Shown piece after piece: positions 25,855 through 32,220 of a stretch of DNA of 32,220 nt. This stretch comes from Streptomyces adelaidensis (GTDB taxonomy: Bacteria; Actinomycetota; Actinomycetes; Streptomycetales; Streptomycetaceae). The notes beneath the pieces are model-generated. The model made no database searches, had not been told where the DNA came from, and saw only the letters and a list, made by a program, of their open reading frames with translations. Where the stretch lies: assembly GCF_016598475.1 (NCBI RefSeq), contig NZ_JAEMUX010000090.1:1-32220 (forward strand). The letters are read 5' to 3'. The position numbers and the translations under genes are program-made. The stretch's first letter is position 1, and each line of letters starts with the position of its first letter.

Positions 25855-26973
25855 ATGGAGATTCTCTGGGTCCTGATGGCGCTGCTCATGATGGGTTTCG
25901 TGCTGTGGCCGATCATGGCGCGCAGGCGGGCCGGTATTCAGCGGGTGGAGGCTGGGCATCCGGACGGCGCGGACCCGGCGAACTACGGGTTCGTGCGGCA
26001 GGAGCTGCTGGACGTGCGGATGCCGGGACCGGACCAGGATCTGCTGGATGTGCTGGACGTGGTGCAGCGTTCGCAGGACTACCGGGCGGCGAAGCAGTTG
26101 CTGGCCGGTACGGACGCGGCCGGCGAGGTCCGGTGGCAGCGGGTTCAGGCGTTCGCGGGCGCGGCCTCGCTGGAGCTGGCGCAGCGGCCCGGCGGGGTGG
26201 GCGAGTCGCCGGGCGGGCAGTGGCTGCGGGTGTGGCGCGCGGAGGCACCCAAGGACGCGGGGGGCGCCGCGGTGCACGCGGAGTTCCTGGTGCAGCAGGC
26301 GTGGCGGACGTCGACGCCGGGCACGGACGAGTTCCGGATCATCATGGAGGAGGCCAGGGCGGCGTGCGGTGACGCGGCGCTGCTGGCCCCGGGTGACCCG
26401 ATCCCGTACATCATCGAGCTGTCGGTGGCGCGCGGTCTTGCGTACTCCCGGGAGGAGTTCGAGCAGCTCTGGCTGAAGATCCTTGACCGTGCCCCGGCGC
26501 ACATGGGGGCCCATCTGGCGGCCCTGCACTACTGGTGCGAGAAGTGGCACGGCTCGCGGGAGCTGGCGTACTCCTTCGCGGAGGCGGCCGCGGCCCGCGC
26601 CCCGCAGGGGTCGCTCCTCGCGGCCATGCCGCTGTTCGCGGTCTTCGAGCACCTGCCCGAGGTGAATCTGGTGCAGGGCTTCTACGAGAGCGAGGTCGTC
26701 ACCAAGGCGGTGCACGGCGCCCTGTTCGCGGTGCACGCGGCGCGGCCCGACGACCCGATGCTGGCCCATGTCCGTCATCTTCTGATCTTCTTCCTGGTGC
26801 GTGGCGAGCGCTGGGCCGAGGCCGTGGACCAGCTCGTCCACGTCGACGGCCACGTCGGCGCCCTCCCCTGGACCCTCACCTCCGACCCGGCCGCGGACTA
26901 CGCGATATACCGGGCCCTGGCGGTGGCGGGATACGAGGCGAACGGGGGGAGTCCGGCGACGCTGCCGCACTGA
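25855..26973 (+). CDS. Membrane-anchored helical-repeat protein A (paralog of 28764-29858)
   Basis: A 372-aa protein of unknown function. An N-terminal helix (about 2-21, EILWVLMALLMMGFVLWPIM) anchors a large, mostly helical domain, probably inside the cell because RRR follows the helix. The conserved core reads PYIIELSVARGL, then LHYWCEKWHGS and APQGSLLAAMPLFAVFEHL, and near the C-terminus HVDGHVGALPW. The same landmarks occur in order in the protein from 28764-29858, so they are paralogs; the pattern suggests TPR-like helical repeats (possibly the DUF4034 group, unverified). ATG 25855 has a weak ribosome site. It precedes the M48 protease gene by 150 bp on the same strand. Confidence 0.85.
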   Translation: MEILWVLMALLMMGFVLWPIMARRRAGIQRVEAGHPDGADPANYGFVRQELLDVRMPGPDQDLLDVLDVVQRSQDYRAAKQLLAGTDAAGEVRWQRVQAFAGAASLELAQRPGGVGESPGGQWLRVWRAEAPKDAGGAAVHAEFLVQQAWRTSTPGTDEFRIIMEEARAACGDAALLAPGDPIPYIIELSVARGLAYSREEFEQLWLKILDRAPAHMGAHLAALHYWCEKWHGSRELAYSFAEAAAARAPQGSLLAAMPLFAVFEHLPEVNLVQGFYESEVVTKAVHGALFAVHAARPDDPMLAHVRHLLIFFLVRGERWAEAVDQLVHVDGHVGALPWTLTSDPAADYAIYRALAVAGYEANGGSPATLPH

Positions 26974-27123
26974 AGCCGCACCCTCAGTAAGGCCTTGCCA
27001 CCCCCCGCGCGCGTAGGAAATACTCCGCCCCCTCACCTCTTGGTCATGGACACGTCCTAGACCGACCGATTTCACTCGTTAAATGATCGTTCGCGATCTT
27101 CCCGTGGGGGGGAAACCTGCCCG

Positions 27124-28767
27124 ATGGGCGCGACCCTGCGCGCGCTGCGCGCTCTTGTACTGCTCGCCGGCTTCTATCTGCTCGGCGTGATCCTGCTCGC
27201 GGCGCTCGGCGGCGCCGACTACCTGCTCTATCTGCACGCCCCGTCCGGCGTCGCGGCCAAGCTGTACGTGGTCTCCGTACTGCTGGCGATCCCGCTGGTC
27301 CGCGGCCTGTTCATGCTGCGGACGCCGAAGGGCGAGGAGCTGCCGGGCCTGCCGGTGACGGAGGCCGAAGAGCCCGAACTGTGGCGGACCGTGCGGGAGC
27401 TGGCCGACGCGGTCGGCACCCGGGCGCCGTCCCGGATCATCCTGACGGCCGACGTCAACGCCGCCGTCAGCGAGGACGCCCGGCTGCTCGGCCTGCTGTC
27501 CGGACCGCGCCGCCTCTACCTCGGCCTGCCGTTGCTGCAGGGCCTGACAGAGGCGCAGTTGCGTGCGGTCCTCGCCCATGAGCTGGGCCACTACTCGAAC
27601 GCCGACACCCGGCTCGCCGCGATCACCGTGCGCGGCCGGGCCCAGGTGCTGCGCACCATCGGGCACTTCGAGGAGCGGGCCGACAACACCGCCGGGCGGG
27701 AGCGGGCCCGGCAGGAGAAGAAGAACGCCAAGGCCGAGGCCAAGGGCAAGCAGGCCAAGGAGATCGACACCGGGCACGCGGGCCTCACGTACCGCGCGAT
27801 GGCGAAGATCTACATCGGCTACGCCAAGCTGTACTTCCGCGCCACGCTCGCCGGTTCGCGCCGCCAGGAGTACGCCGCCGACGCCGCGGCCGCCCGGATC
27901 GCCGGCCGCGACGCCACCGCGTCGGCACTGCGCGAGATACCGGCGCTGGACGCCGCCTTCGGTTTCTACATGAACAGCTACGCCACGCTCGGCGCGGAGG
28001 CCCGGCTGCTGCCGCCGCGCGGTGACTTCTTCGGCGGCTACGGGCAGATGCTCTCCGCCCGCCAGCTCGAACTGGTCGGGCTGCGCACCGAGCTGCCCAC
28101 CGAGCCCTCGTCGCCGTACGACTCCCACCCGCCCATGGCCGACCGTGTCGAGCGCGTCGAGTCGCTGCCCGCCGACGGCCGTGCGGACGAGGCCAGGGGT
28201 GCGGCGCTCGGCCTGCTCACGGATCCGGACCGGACCCTGGCGACGCTGGAGGACGCGGTCCTCACCGAGGACGTCCTGCGGTTCCGGCGCACCGGCGGCT
28301 GGCAGGAGCTGCTCGACGGTTCGATGACCGCGAACCTCGCCTCCCTCGACACCGCGCTGCACCGGGCGCTGGCGATGTACATCAAGGACCACCCGTCGCT
28401 GCCCGCGCTGCTCAAGGTGATCGACGACGGTCAGCTGTGGCAGCTGGCGCAGCGGCTGCCGCTGTCCGACCGGGCGGCCGAGGCGAAGGGGCGGGCGTTC
28501 CGCGAGTTCGTCCGGCCCGCGCTGGCGGACGCCCTGCAGGGCATGGTGCTGGCCGAGCTCAGCGCGCACTCGCGGCTGAGCTGGGAGTTCTCCTGGGCGG
28601 AGCCGGCGGCGGTGCGTCTGCCGCCCGCGCCGGACGGTACGGAGGCCGACCTCGGCGCGGCGATCGCGGCGGCGGTCGCCGACCATCCGGACACCGGGCC
28701 GCTGCGCGCGCTGCTGCCGCCCGTTCCCCAAGGACCCGCCGCCCGAGAAACGGACGCACCGCGATGA
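27124..28767 (+). CDS. M48 family membrane metalloprotease
   Basis: A 547-aa protein. Two N-terminal membrane helices (about 8-30 and 44-64) precede the peptidase domain: the zinc site AHELGHYSNAD (H152, E153, H156) and the third ligand E249 in RRQEYAAD, then SHPPMADRVERV, as in HtpX/Ste24-type enzymes. Odd features are a Lys/Glu/Ala-rich charged segment (about 190-214) between the two zinc motifs and a helical C-terminal extension of about 190 residues beyond the peptidase domain. The active site faces the cytoplasm in HtpX relatives. ATG 27124 lies 11 bases after a G-rich run. The stop overlaps the start of paralog B by 4 bp, so protease and partner are made together. Confidence 0.93.
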   Translation: MGATLRALRALVLLAGFYLLGVILLAALGGADYLLYLHAPSGVAAKLYVVSVLLAIPLVRGLFMLRTPKGEELPGLPVTEAEEPELWRTVRELADAVGTRAPSRIILTADVNAAVSEDARLLGLLSGPRRLYLGLPLLQGLTEAQLRAVLAHELGHYSNADTRLAAITVRGRAQVLRTIGHFEERADNTAGRERARQEKKNAKAEAKGKQAKEIDTGHAGLTYRAMAKIYIGYAKLYFRATLAGSRRQEYAADAAAARIAGRDATASALREIPALDAAFGFYMNSYATLGAEARLLPPRGDFFGGYGQMLSARQLELVGLRTELPTEPSSPYDSHPPMADRVERVESLPADGRADEARGAALGLLTDPDRTLATLEDAVLTEDVLRFRRTGGWQELLDGSMTANLASLDTALHRALAMYIKDHPSLPALLKVIDDGQLWQLAQRLPLSDRAAEAKGRAFREFVRPALADALQGMVLAELSAHSRLSWEFSWAEPAAVRLPPAPDGTEADLGAAIAAAVADHPDTGPLRALLPPVPQGPAARETDAPR

Positions 28768-29858
28768 CCGTACTGCTGTGGATACTGGCCGTCCTGGCGG
28801 TGCCGACCCTGCTCTTCGGCCTGTGGATCGCCGGGGTGTTCCTCAAGGAGTTCTTCCGGCCGGGCCCGTCCGACGGCGACCCGGAGGCCGCGGAGGCGCT
28901 GGGGCTGCTGCCGGCGGAACGGCAGAACACCAAGTACGCGGGCCCGCTGCCCGCCGGCCTCGACGCGACGCTCCCGGCCGTGCGCGGCGGTGACTGGAAG
29001 GCCGCCGCCAAGCTGATGCAGGACCTCGGCCGGGACTGGGAGCGCCGCTCCTCGGCCGCGTACCAGCTGGCCGAGATCGCGGCCGAGGAGGACGACTGGC
29101 TGCTCGCCTGGGAGGCGGACCGTCCCGACGACCCGGACGCGGCCGTCGTCCGGGCCCGCAGCACGGTGATCCTGGCGTGGGAGCTGCGGGGCGGGAAGCG
29201 GGCCAAATACACGACGAGTGAGCAGTTCGGTGGCTTCCACCGGATGCTGGAACGTTCCCGCGAGGAGATCGGCCGGGCGGCGGCGCTCAATCCGGACGAC
29301 CCCACGCCGTACATCACCGAGATCTGGGTGGCCCTCGGCCTCGGCTACCCGAATTCCGAGATGGACAGGCTGTGGGCGGAGATCACCGCGCGCGCCCCGC
29401 ACCACTACGAGGCCCACTTCTCGGCACTCCAGTACTGGTGTGCGAAGTGGCGAGGCTCGGAGAAGCTGGCGACCGACTTCGCCGAGCGGGCGGCGACGGC
29501 CGCGCCGCTGGGCAGTCTGCTCACCGTCCTCCCGCTCGTCGCCCACTTCGAGCACGACCAGTCGGACGACGGCGACGTCGACCGTACGCCGAAGATGATC
29601 GGCCGGGTCGACGCCGGTCTCGCCGACGCCGCCGCGGCCGACCCCACCCACCCCCGCCTGCCCGAACTGCGGCACCTCCTCGCGTACTACCTCGCCCTCC
29701 AGGACCGTGACGCCGCCGCGCTCGAACAGTTCAAGCTGGTCGACGGGTACGTGAACGCCCTGCCCTGGCGCTACCAGGGCGACGGTCCGGTCATGGCCGC
29801 GCACTACTGCCGCATCCGCAACGCGACGGCTCAGGCGGTGTCGGCGGCTACGGACTGA
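28764..29858 (+). CDS. Membrane-anchored helical-repeat protein B (paralog of 25855-26973)
   Basis: A 364-aa protein translated with the M48 protease (ATGA overlap). One N-terminal helix (about 3-26, VLLWILAVLAVPTLLFGLWIAGVF) is followed by KEFFR and a helical domain with the landmarks seen in paralog A: PYITEIWVALGL, LQYWCAKWRGS, APLGSLLTVLPLVAHFEH and LVDGYVNALPW. The invariant WC-x-KW-x-GS motif is the clearest signature. Function unknown. The arrangement paralog A, protease, paralog B suggests that the two anchored proteins act as substrates, adaptors or regulators of the protease. Confidence 0.85.
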   Translation: MTVLLWILAVLAVPTLLFGLWIAGVFLKEFFRPGPSDGDPEAAEALGLLPAERQNTKYAGPLPAGLDATLPAVRGGDWKAAAKLMQDLGRDWERRSSAAYQLAEIAAEEDDWLLAWEADRPDDPDAAVVRARSTVILAWELRGGKRAKYTTSEQFGGFHRMLERSREEIGRAAALNPDDPTPYITEIWVALGLGYPNSEMDRLWAEITARAPHHYEAHFSALQYWCAKWRGSEKLATDFAERAATAAPLGSLLTVLPLVAHFEHDQSDDGDVDRTPKMIGRVDAGLADAAAADPTHPRLPELRHLLAYYLALQDRDAAALEQFKLVDGYVNALPWRYQGDGPVMAAHYCRIRNATAQAVSAATD

Positions 29859-29895
29859 GCGGTCTCGGGGCGGGCGGACGGTCGGTCGCGGGCTG

Positions 29896-29991
29896 AACGC
29901 CCGACGGAACGCCCGACGGAACGCCCGACGGAACGCCCGACGGAACGCCGGACGGAACGCCGGACGGAACGCCGGACGGAACGCCGGACGG
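29896..29991 (+). repeat. Eight-unit 12-bp tandem repeat upstream of msrA
   Basis: Four perfect copies of AACGCCCGACGG (29896-29943) followed by four perfect copies of AACGCCGGACGG (29944-29991), differing by one C/G change, then a degenerate ninth unit. It fills much of the gap between paralog B (stop 29858) and msrA (start 30067). The block structure points to duplication after one mutation. Confidence 0.95.
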
Positions 29992-30066
29992 AATGCGGGC
30001 GGGACCCGGAACGTTGTCCGGGGTACCGCCCGCCGTTTCGTTCCGCGAGTCTCCCAAGGAGTCCCG

Positions 30067-30732
30067 ATGCTGTTCGGCCGCACGCCCCAGCTGCCCACCC
30101 CCGAGCAGGCTCTGCGTGGCCGCGCCGAGCTGCCGTTCACGGTCCCCGACCGCCACACCGTCCTCGGCACCCCGCTCCTCGGCCCCTACCCCGAGCACCT
30201 GGAGATCGCCGACTTCGGCCTCGGCTGCTTCTGGGGCGCCGAGCGGAAGTTCTGGGAGCTCCCGGCGGGGGTGTGGACGACCCTCGTCGGCTATCAGGGT
30301 GGCTACACCGAGAATCCCACCTACGAAGAGGTCTGCTCCGGCCGGACGGGCCACACCGAGGCCGTCCGCGTCGTCTACGACCCCGCCCTCATCTCCTACG
30401 AGCGTCTCCTCCAGGTCTTCTGGGAGTCCCACAACCCCACGCAGGGCTTCCGCCAGGGCAACGACGTCGGCACGCAGTACCGCTCCGCCGTCTACACCCA
30501 CACCCCGGCCCAGGCCGCGACGGCCGACGCCTCCCGCGAGGCCTACCAGAACGTCCTCACCGCCGCCGGCCACGACAAGATCACCACCGAGATCCTCCCG
30601 GCCGAGGACCGCACGTTCTACCCCGCCGAGGGCCACCACCAGCAGTACCTGGACAAGAACCCGGCCGGCTACTGCGGCATCGGGGGCACGGGGGTGTCGT
30701 GCCCGATCGGCGTGGCCAGGGCGGATGGCTGA
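30067..30732 (+). CDS. msrA: Peptide-methionine (S)-S-oxide reductase
   Basis: A 221-aa repair enzyme reducing Met-S-sulfoxide. The catalytic Cys is C54 in GLGCFWGAER; the GYQGGYTENPTYEEVCSGRTGHTE region, the NPTQGFRQGNDVGTQYRS block and EGHHQQYLDKNP are all intact. The C-terminal GYCGIGGTGVSCP supplies two recycling cysteines, as in three-Cys MsrA enzymes. ATG 30067 follows AAGGAG by five bases. The stop overlaps the next gene by 8 bp. The 12-bp tandem repeat lies 75 bases upstream, in the likely promoter or leader region. Confidence 0.97.
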   Translation: MLFGRTPQLPTPEQALRGRAELPFTVPDRHTVLGTPLLGPYPEHLEIADFGLGCFWGAERKFWELPAGVWTTLVGYQGGYTENPTYEEVCSGRTGHTEAVRVVYDPALISYERLLQVFWESHNPTQGFRQGNDVGTQYRSAVYTHTPAQAATADASREAYQNVLTAAGHDKITTEILPAEDRTFYPAEGHHQQYLDKNPAGYCGIGGTGVSCPIGVARADG

Positions 30733-31075
30733 GCCCGCGCCACTCCCGCCCCGCGTCGCGGCAACCCTGAACGCGCTGCTGACCGCCGAAGACCCGGTCA
30801 GCGGCGCGCTTCGCGCCCAGGTCCCGTACACCCACGTCGGCGGCGGGTGTGGCTGCGGGTGCGCCACGGTCGACCTGGCCGTGGACCGCGAAGCGGTGCC
30901 GCCGGCATCGACGCGCGGCGACGGTCTCGCCGCGGACGCCTGGTACGCCGGCCCGGACGACGCCGGAGTCATGGTCTTCACGGAAGGCGGCTACCTCTCG
31001 CTCCTGGAGATCTACTCGGTCTCCAGCGAACCGATCACCACGTGGCCGGAGCCGCGTTTCAGCCGGCGCGGCTGA
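30725..31075 (+). CDS. Small CGCGC-motif protein overlapping msrA
   Basis: A 116-aa protein from ATG 30725, overlapping the msrA stop by 8 bp. The N-terminal helix (PPRVAATLNALLTAEDPVSGALRAQV) is followed by GGGCGCGCATVDLAVD (C42, C44, C46), then acidic loops and a C-terminal LSLLEIYSVSSEPITTWPEP. The alternating Cys/Gly cluster followed by a beta strand recurs in small actinomycete proteins that I remember only as hypothetical; it could bind a metal or form disulfides. Co-translation with msrA hints at a redox link, but that is inference. Confidence 0.75.
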   Translation: MAEPAPLPPRVAATLNALLTAEDPVSGALRAQVPYTHVGGGCGCGCATVDLAVDREAVPPASTRGDGLAADAWYAGPDDAGVMVFTEGGYLSLLEIYSVSSEPITTWPEPRFSRRG

Positions 31076-31086
31076 CGGATGGCGGT

Positions 31087-31143
31087 CACGCGCTCCCTCT
31101 CGGGGCACGCGCTCCCTCTCGGGGCACGCGCTCCCTCTCGCGC
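31087..31143 (+). repeat. 19-bp direct repeat, nearly three copies
   Basis: CACGCGCTCCCTCTCGGGG occurs at 31087-31105 and 31106-31124, with a third copy from 31125 that diverges at its last two or three bases. It lies between the CGCGC protein gene (stop 31075) and the convergent metallo-beta-lactamase-fold gene (stop 31236). No strong terminator hairpin is visible in this gap. Confidence 0.9.
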
Positions 31144-31235
31144 TGTCGCCCGCGCCGGCTCTCGCCATGGCCGCCGTCGACGCGGCTTCTTCCAGGCGGA
31201 CAGGCGGTCGCCGGCCCTCAGCGGCCCCCGCCCCC

Positions 31236-32090
31236 TCAGTGGCCGCCACCCCCTCGGTGGCCCCCGCCGTCCGGTTCGAACCCCGCCAGCATCTGTTCCA
31301 GGGCCGCCTGGTCCGGGCCCGTGAAGGGTGGGGCGTCCGGGGCGGTGGTCAGGGTGTCGAGGAGGGAGCCGGTGATGCCGGCGGCTGGGGGGAGGTGGGT
31401 GGAGAGGACGAGGTCGGGTTTGCGGTCCTTGAGGGGCTGGAAGGTCGTGAGGAACTTGTCCATGTCGACGGTCCTGACCCAGGGGCTGTCGACCGTGGCC
31501 CAGAGCAGCTGAGCCGTGCGCAGGTCGTCGGCGGGGACGTCGCGGACGTCGTCGGCCTGGGCGAGGTCGGCCGTGGGGAGGGGCGCGCCGAAGCAGTCGG
31601 AGCTGAAGCAGACGCCGGAGTGGTCGTCGAAGAAGCCGACGGTGGCAGGGTTGTCGAACAGGGGCGGCCGGAAGCCGGTGAGGGTGCGGTCGCCTATGTC
31701 CATCGTCTCGCCGGGGTTCAGGAGATACGCGCGGTCCAGGGGCAGCGGGCGTTCGCAGGAGAGGATGCCCGCGCCGATGAAGGTCGTCACGACGCGTGCC
31801 TCCGGCGCCGCCGCCAGCAGGTCGAAGATCCCGCCCGTGTGGTCGCGGTCGGGGTGGGTCAGCCAGATCCAGCGCACGTCCGCCGGGTCGAGCACCGTGC
31901 TGAGGGTCTCGACGAAGTTCCTGTCGGGCAGACCCAGGCCGGTGTCGACGACCACCGGCTGGGCGGCCAGCAGCACGAAGGCGTTCACCGGGATGTGCCC
32001 GATGCCCGGCACCTCGAGACTGTCGGCCAGCACGCTGATGTCCGGGCGGAGCCTGTGGACCGTACCGGGTCGGACCTTTTGAAGGGGCAT
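31236..32090 (-). CDS. Metallo-beta-lactamase-fold protein, ODP (flavodiiron-like) subgroup
   Basis: A 284-aa protein. The metal motif reads THPDRDHTGG (H79, D81, D83, H84): an acidic residue replaces the second His of the usual HxHxDH, as in the HxExDH diiron site of flavodiiron proteins. SSDCFGAP (the bridging-Asp region, FSNDAFG in those proteins) and a late LSTHLPP also fit. It has no flavodoxin domain, so it is a stand-alone ODP-like protein; oxygen or NO sensing or reduction are family roles, but the function here is unknown. The tail (DGGGHRGGGGH) is Gly/His-rich. ATG 32090 has GAGGTG eight bases upstream; GTG 32099 is the alternative. Confidence 0.85.
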   Translation of the reverse strand: MPLQKVRPGTVHRLRPDISVLADSLEVPGIGHIPVNAFVLLAAQPVVVDTGLGLPDRNFVETLSTVLDPADVRWIWLTHPDRDHTGGIFDLLAAAPEARVVTTFIGAGILSCERPLPLDRAYLLNPGETMDIGDRTLTGFRPPLFDNPATVGFFDDHSGVCFSSDCFGAPLPTADLAQADDVRDVPADDLRTAQLLWATVDSPWVRTVDMDKFLTTFQPLKDRKPDLVLSTHLPPAAGITGSLLDTLTTAPDAPPFTGPDQAALEQMLAGFEPDGGGHRGGGGH

Positions 32091-32220
32091 GTCGCTCACA
32101 CCTCTGAAGCCCCCGGGGTGGTGATCGCGCCGCGGCCGTCTGCGTCTCTCCCCCCATCCATGGTCCGGCCTTCCCGCCGACCCCGCATCCGGGCAGCCCC
32201 TCGCCCGGGGGACGGCTTCA

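Noticed and set aside
29896..29991. Possible CRISPR array
   Set aside because: The units are contiguous 12-mers with no spacers and there are no cas genes.
28431..30981. Long - strand frames with Pro-Ser-Gly-Val or Phe-Arg-Pro-Ala repeats
   Set aside because: The peptide repeats are only the translation of the 12-bp tandem repeat at 29896-29991, and the frames lie antisense to paralog B and msrA.

Overview
The window is a high-GC actinomycete chromosome segment, almost certainly Streptomyces. The evidence is the strong G/C third-position bias, frequent GTG and TTG starts, many 1-4 bp ATGA/GTGA gene overlaps, a mycothiol S-conjugate amidase (mca), and the gene order mca / DUF4307 / greA and metB / msrA. 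There are no tRNA, rRNA, CRISPR or IS features. All calls come from reading the sequence; nothing was searched.

Left end (1-2950): an accessory block. A GntR/HutC-type regulator sits between a leftward group (SAM methyltransferase, a small ORF, and the first 20 codons of a probable Nudix hydrolase) and a rightward, overlapping set of three small unknown genes. Two copies of one palindromic sequence, one before the regulator and one inside the promoter of the small genes, look like its operators. This arrangement resembles the control region of an actinomycete integrative element, but no integrase or transfer gene is seen next to it.

2993-9598: a tightly coupled four-gene leftward operon. In transcription order it encodes a processive family-2 glycosyltransferase, an ArnT/PMT-type membrane glycosyltransferase, a polyisoprenyl-phosphate glycosyltransferase fused to GtrA, and a secreted copper-radical oxidase (galactose oxidase/GlxA type, all copper ligands visible) with an added carbohydrate-binding-like N-terminus and an excalibur-like C-terminus. 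I read it as a surface glycan synthesis and oxidation system distinct from the known cslA-glxA pair.

9812-16847: a DUF255 thioredoxin-like protein, a lone large serine recombinase of lower GC (probable relic of an integrated element), and an 1100-aa NB-ARC/TPR protein with two hydrophobic N-terminal segments and Arg in place of the Walker A Lys.

17056-24488: mostly core genes: a small membrane protein, mca, a DUF4307 protein, greA, a DrrAB-like ABC exporter whose promoter carries a palindrome exactly between -35 and -10, ilvA-type threonine dehydratase, a MarR regulator, and a sigma region 4-like protein coupled to a one-TM protein.

24505-32090: metB; two paralogous membrane-anchored helical-repeat proteins flanking an M48 metalloprotease; msrA preceded by an eight-unit 12-bp tandem repeat and overlapped by a small CGCGC protein; and an ODP-like metallo-beta-lactamase-fold protein.
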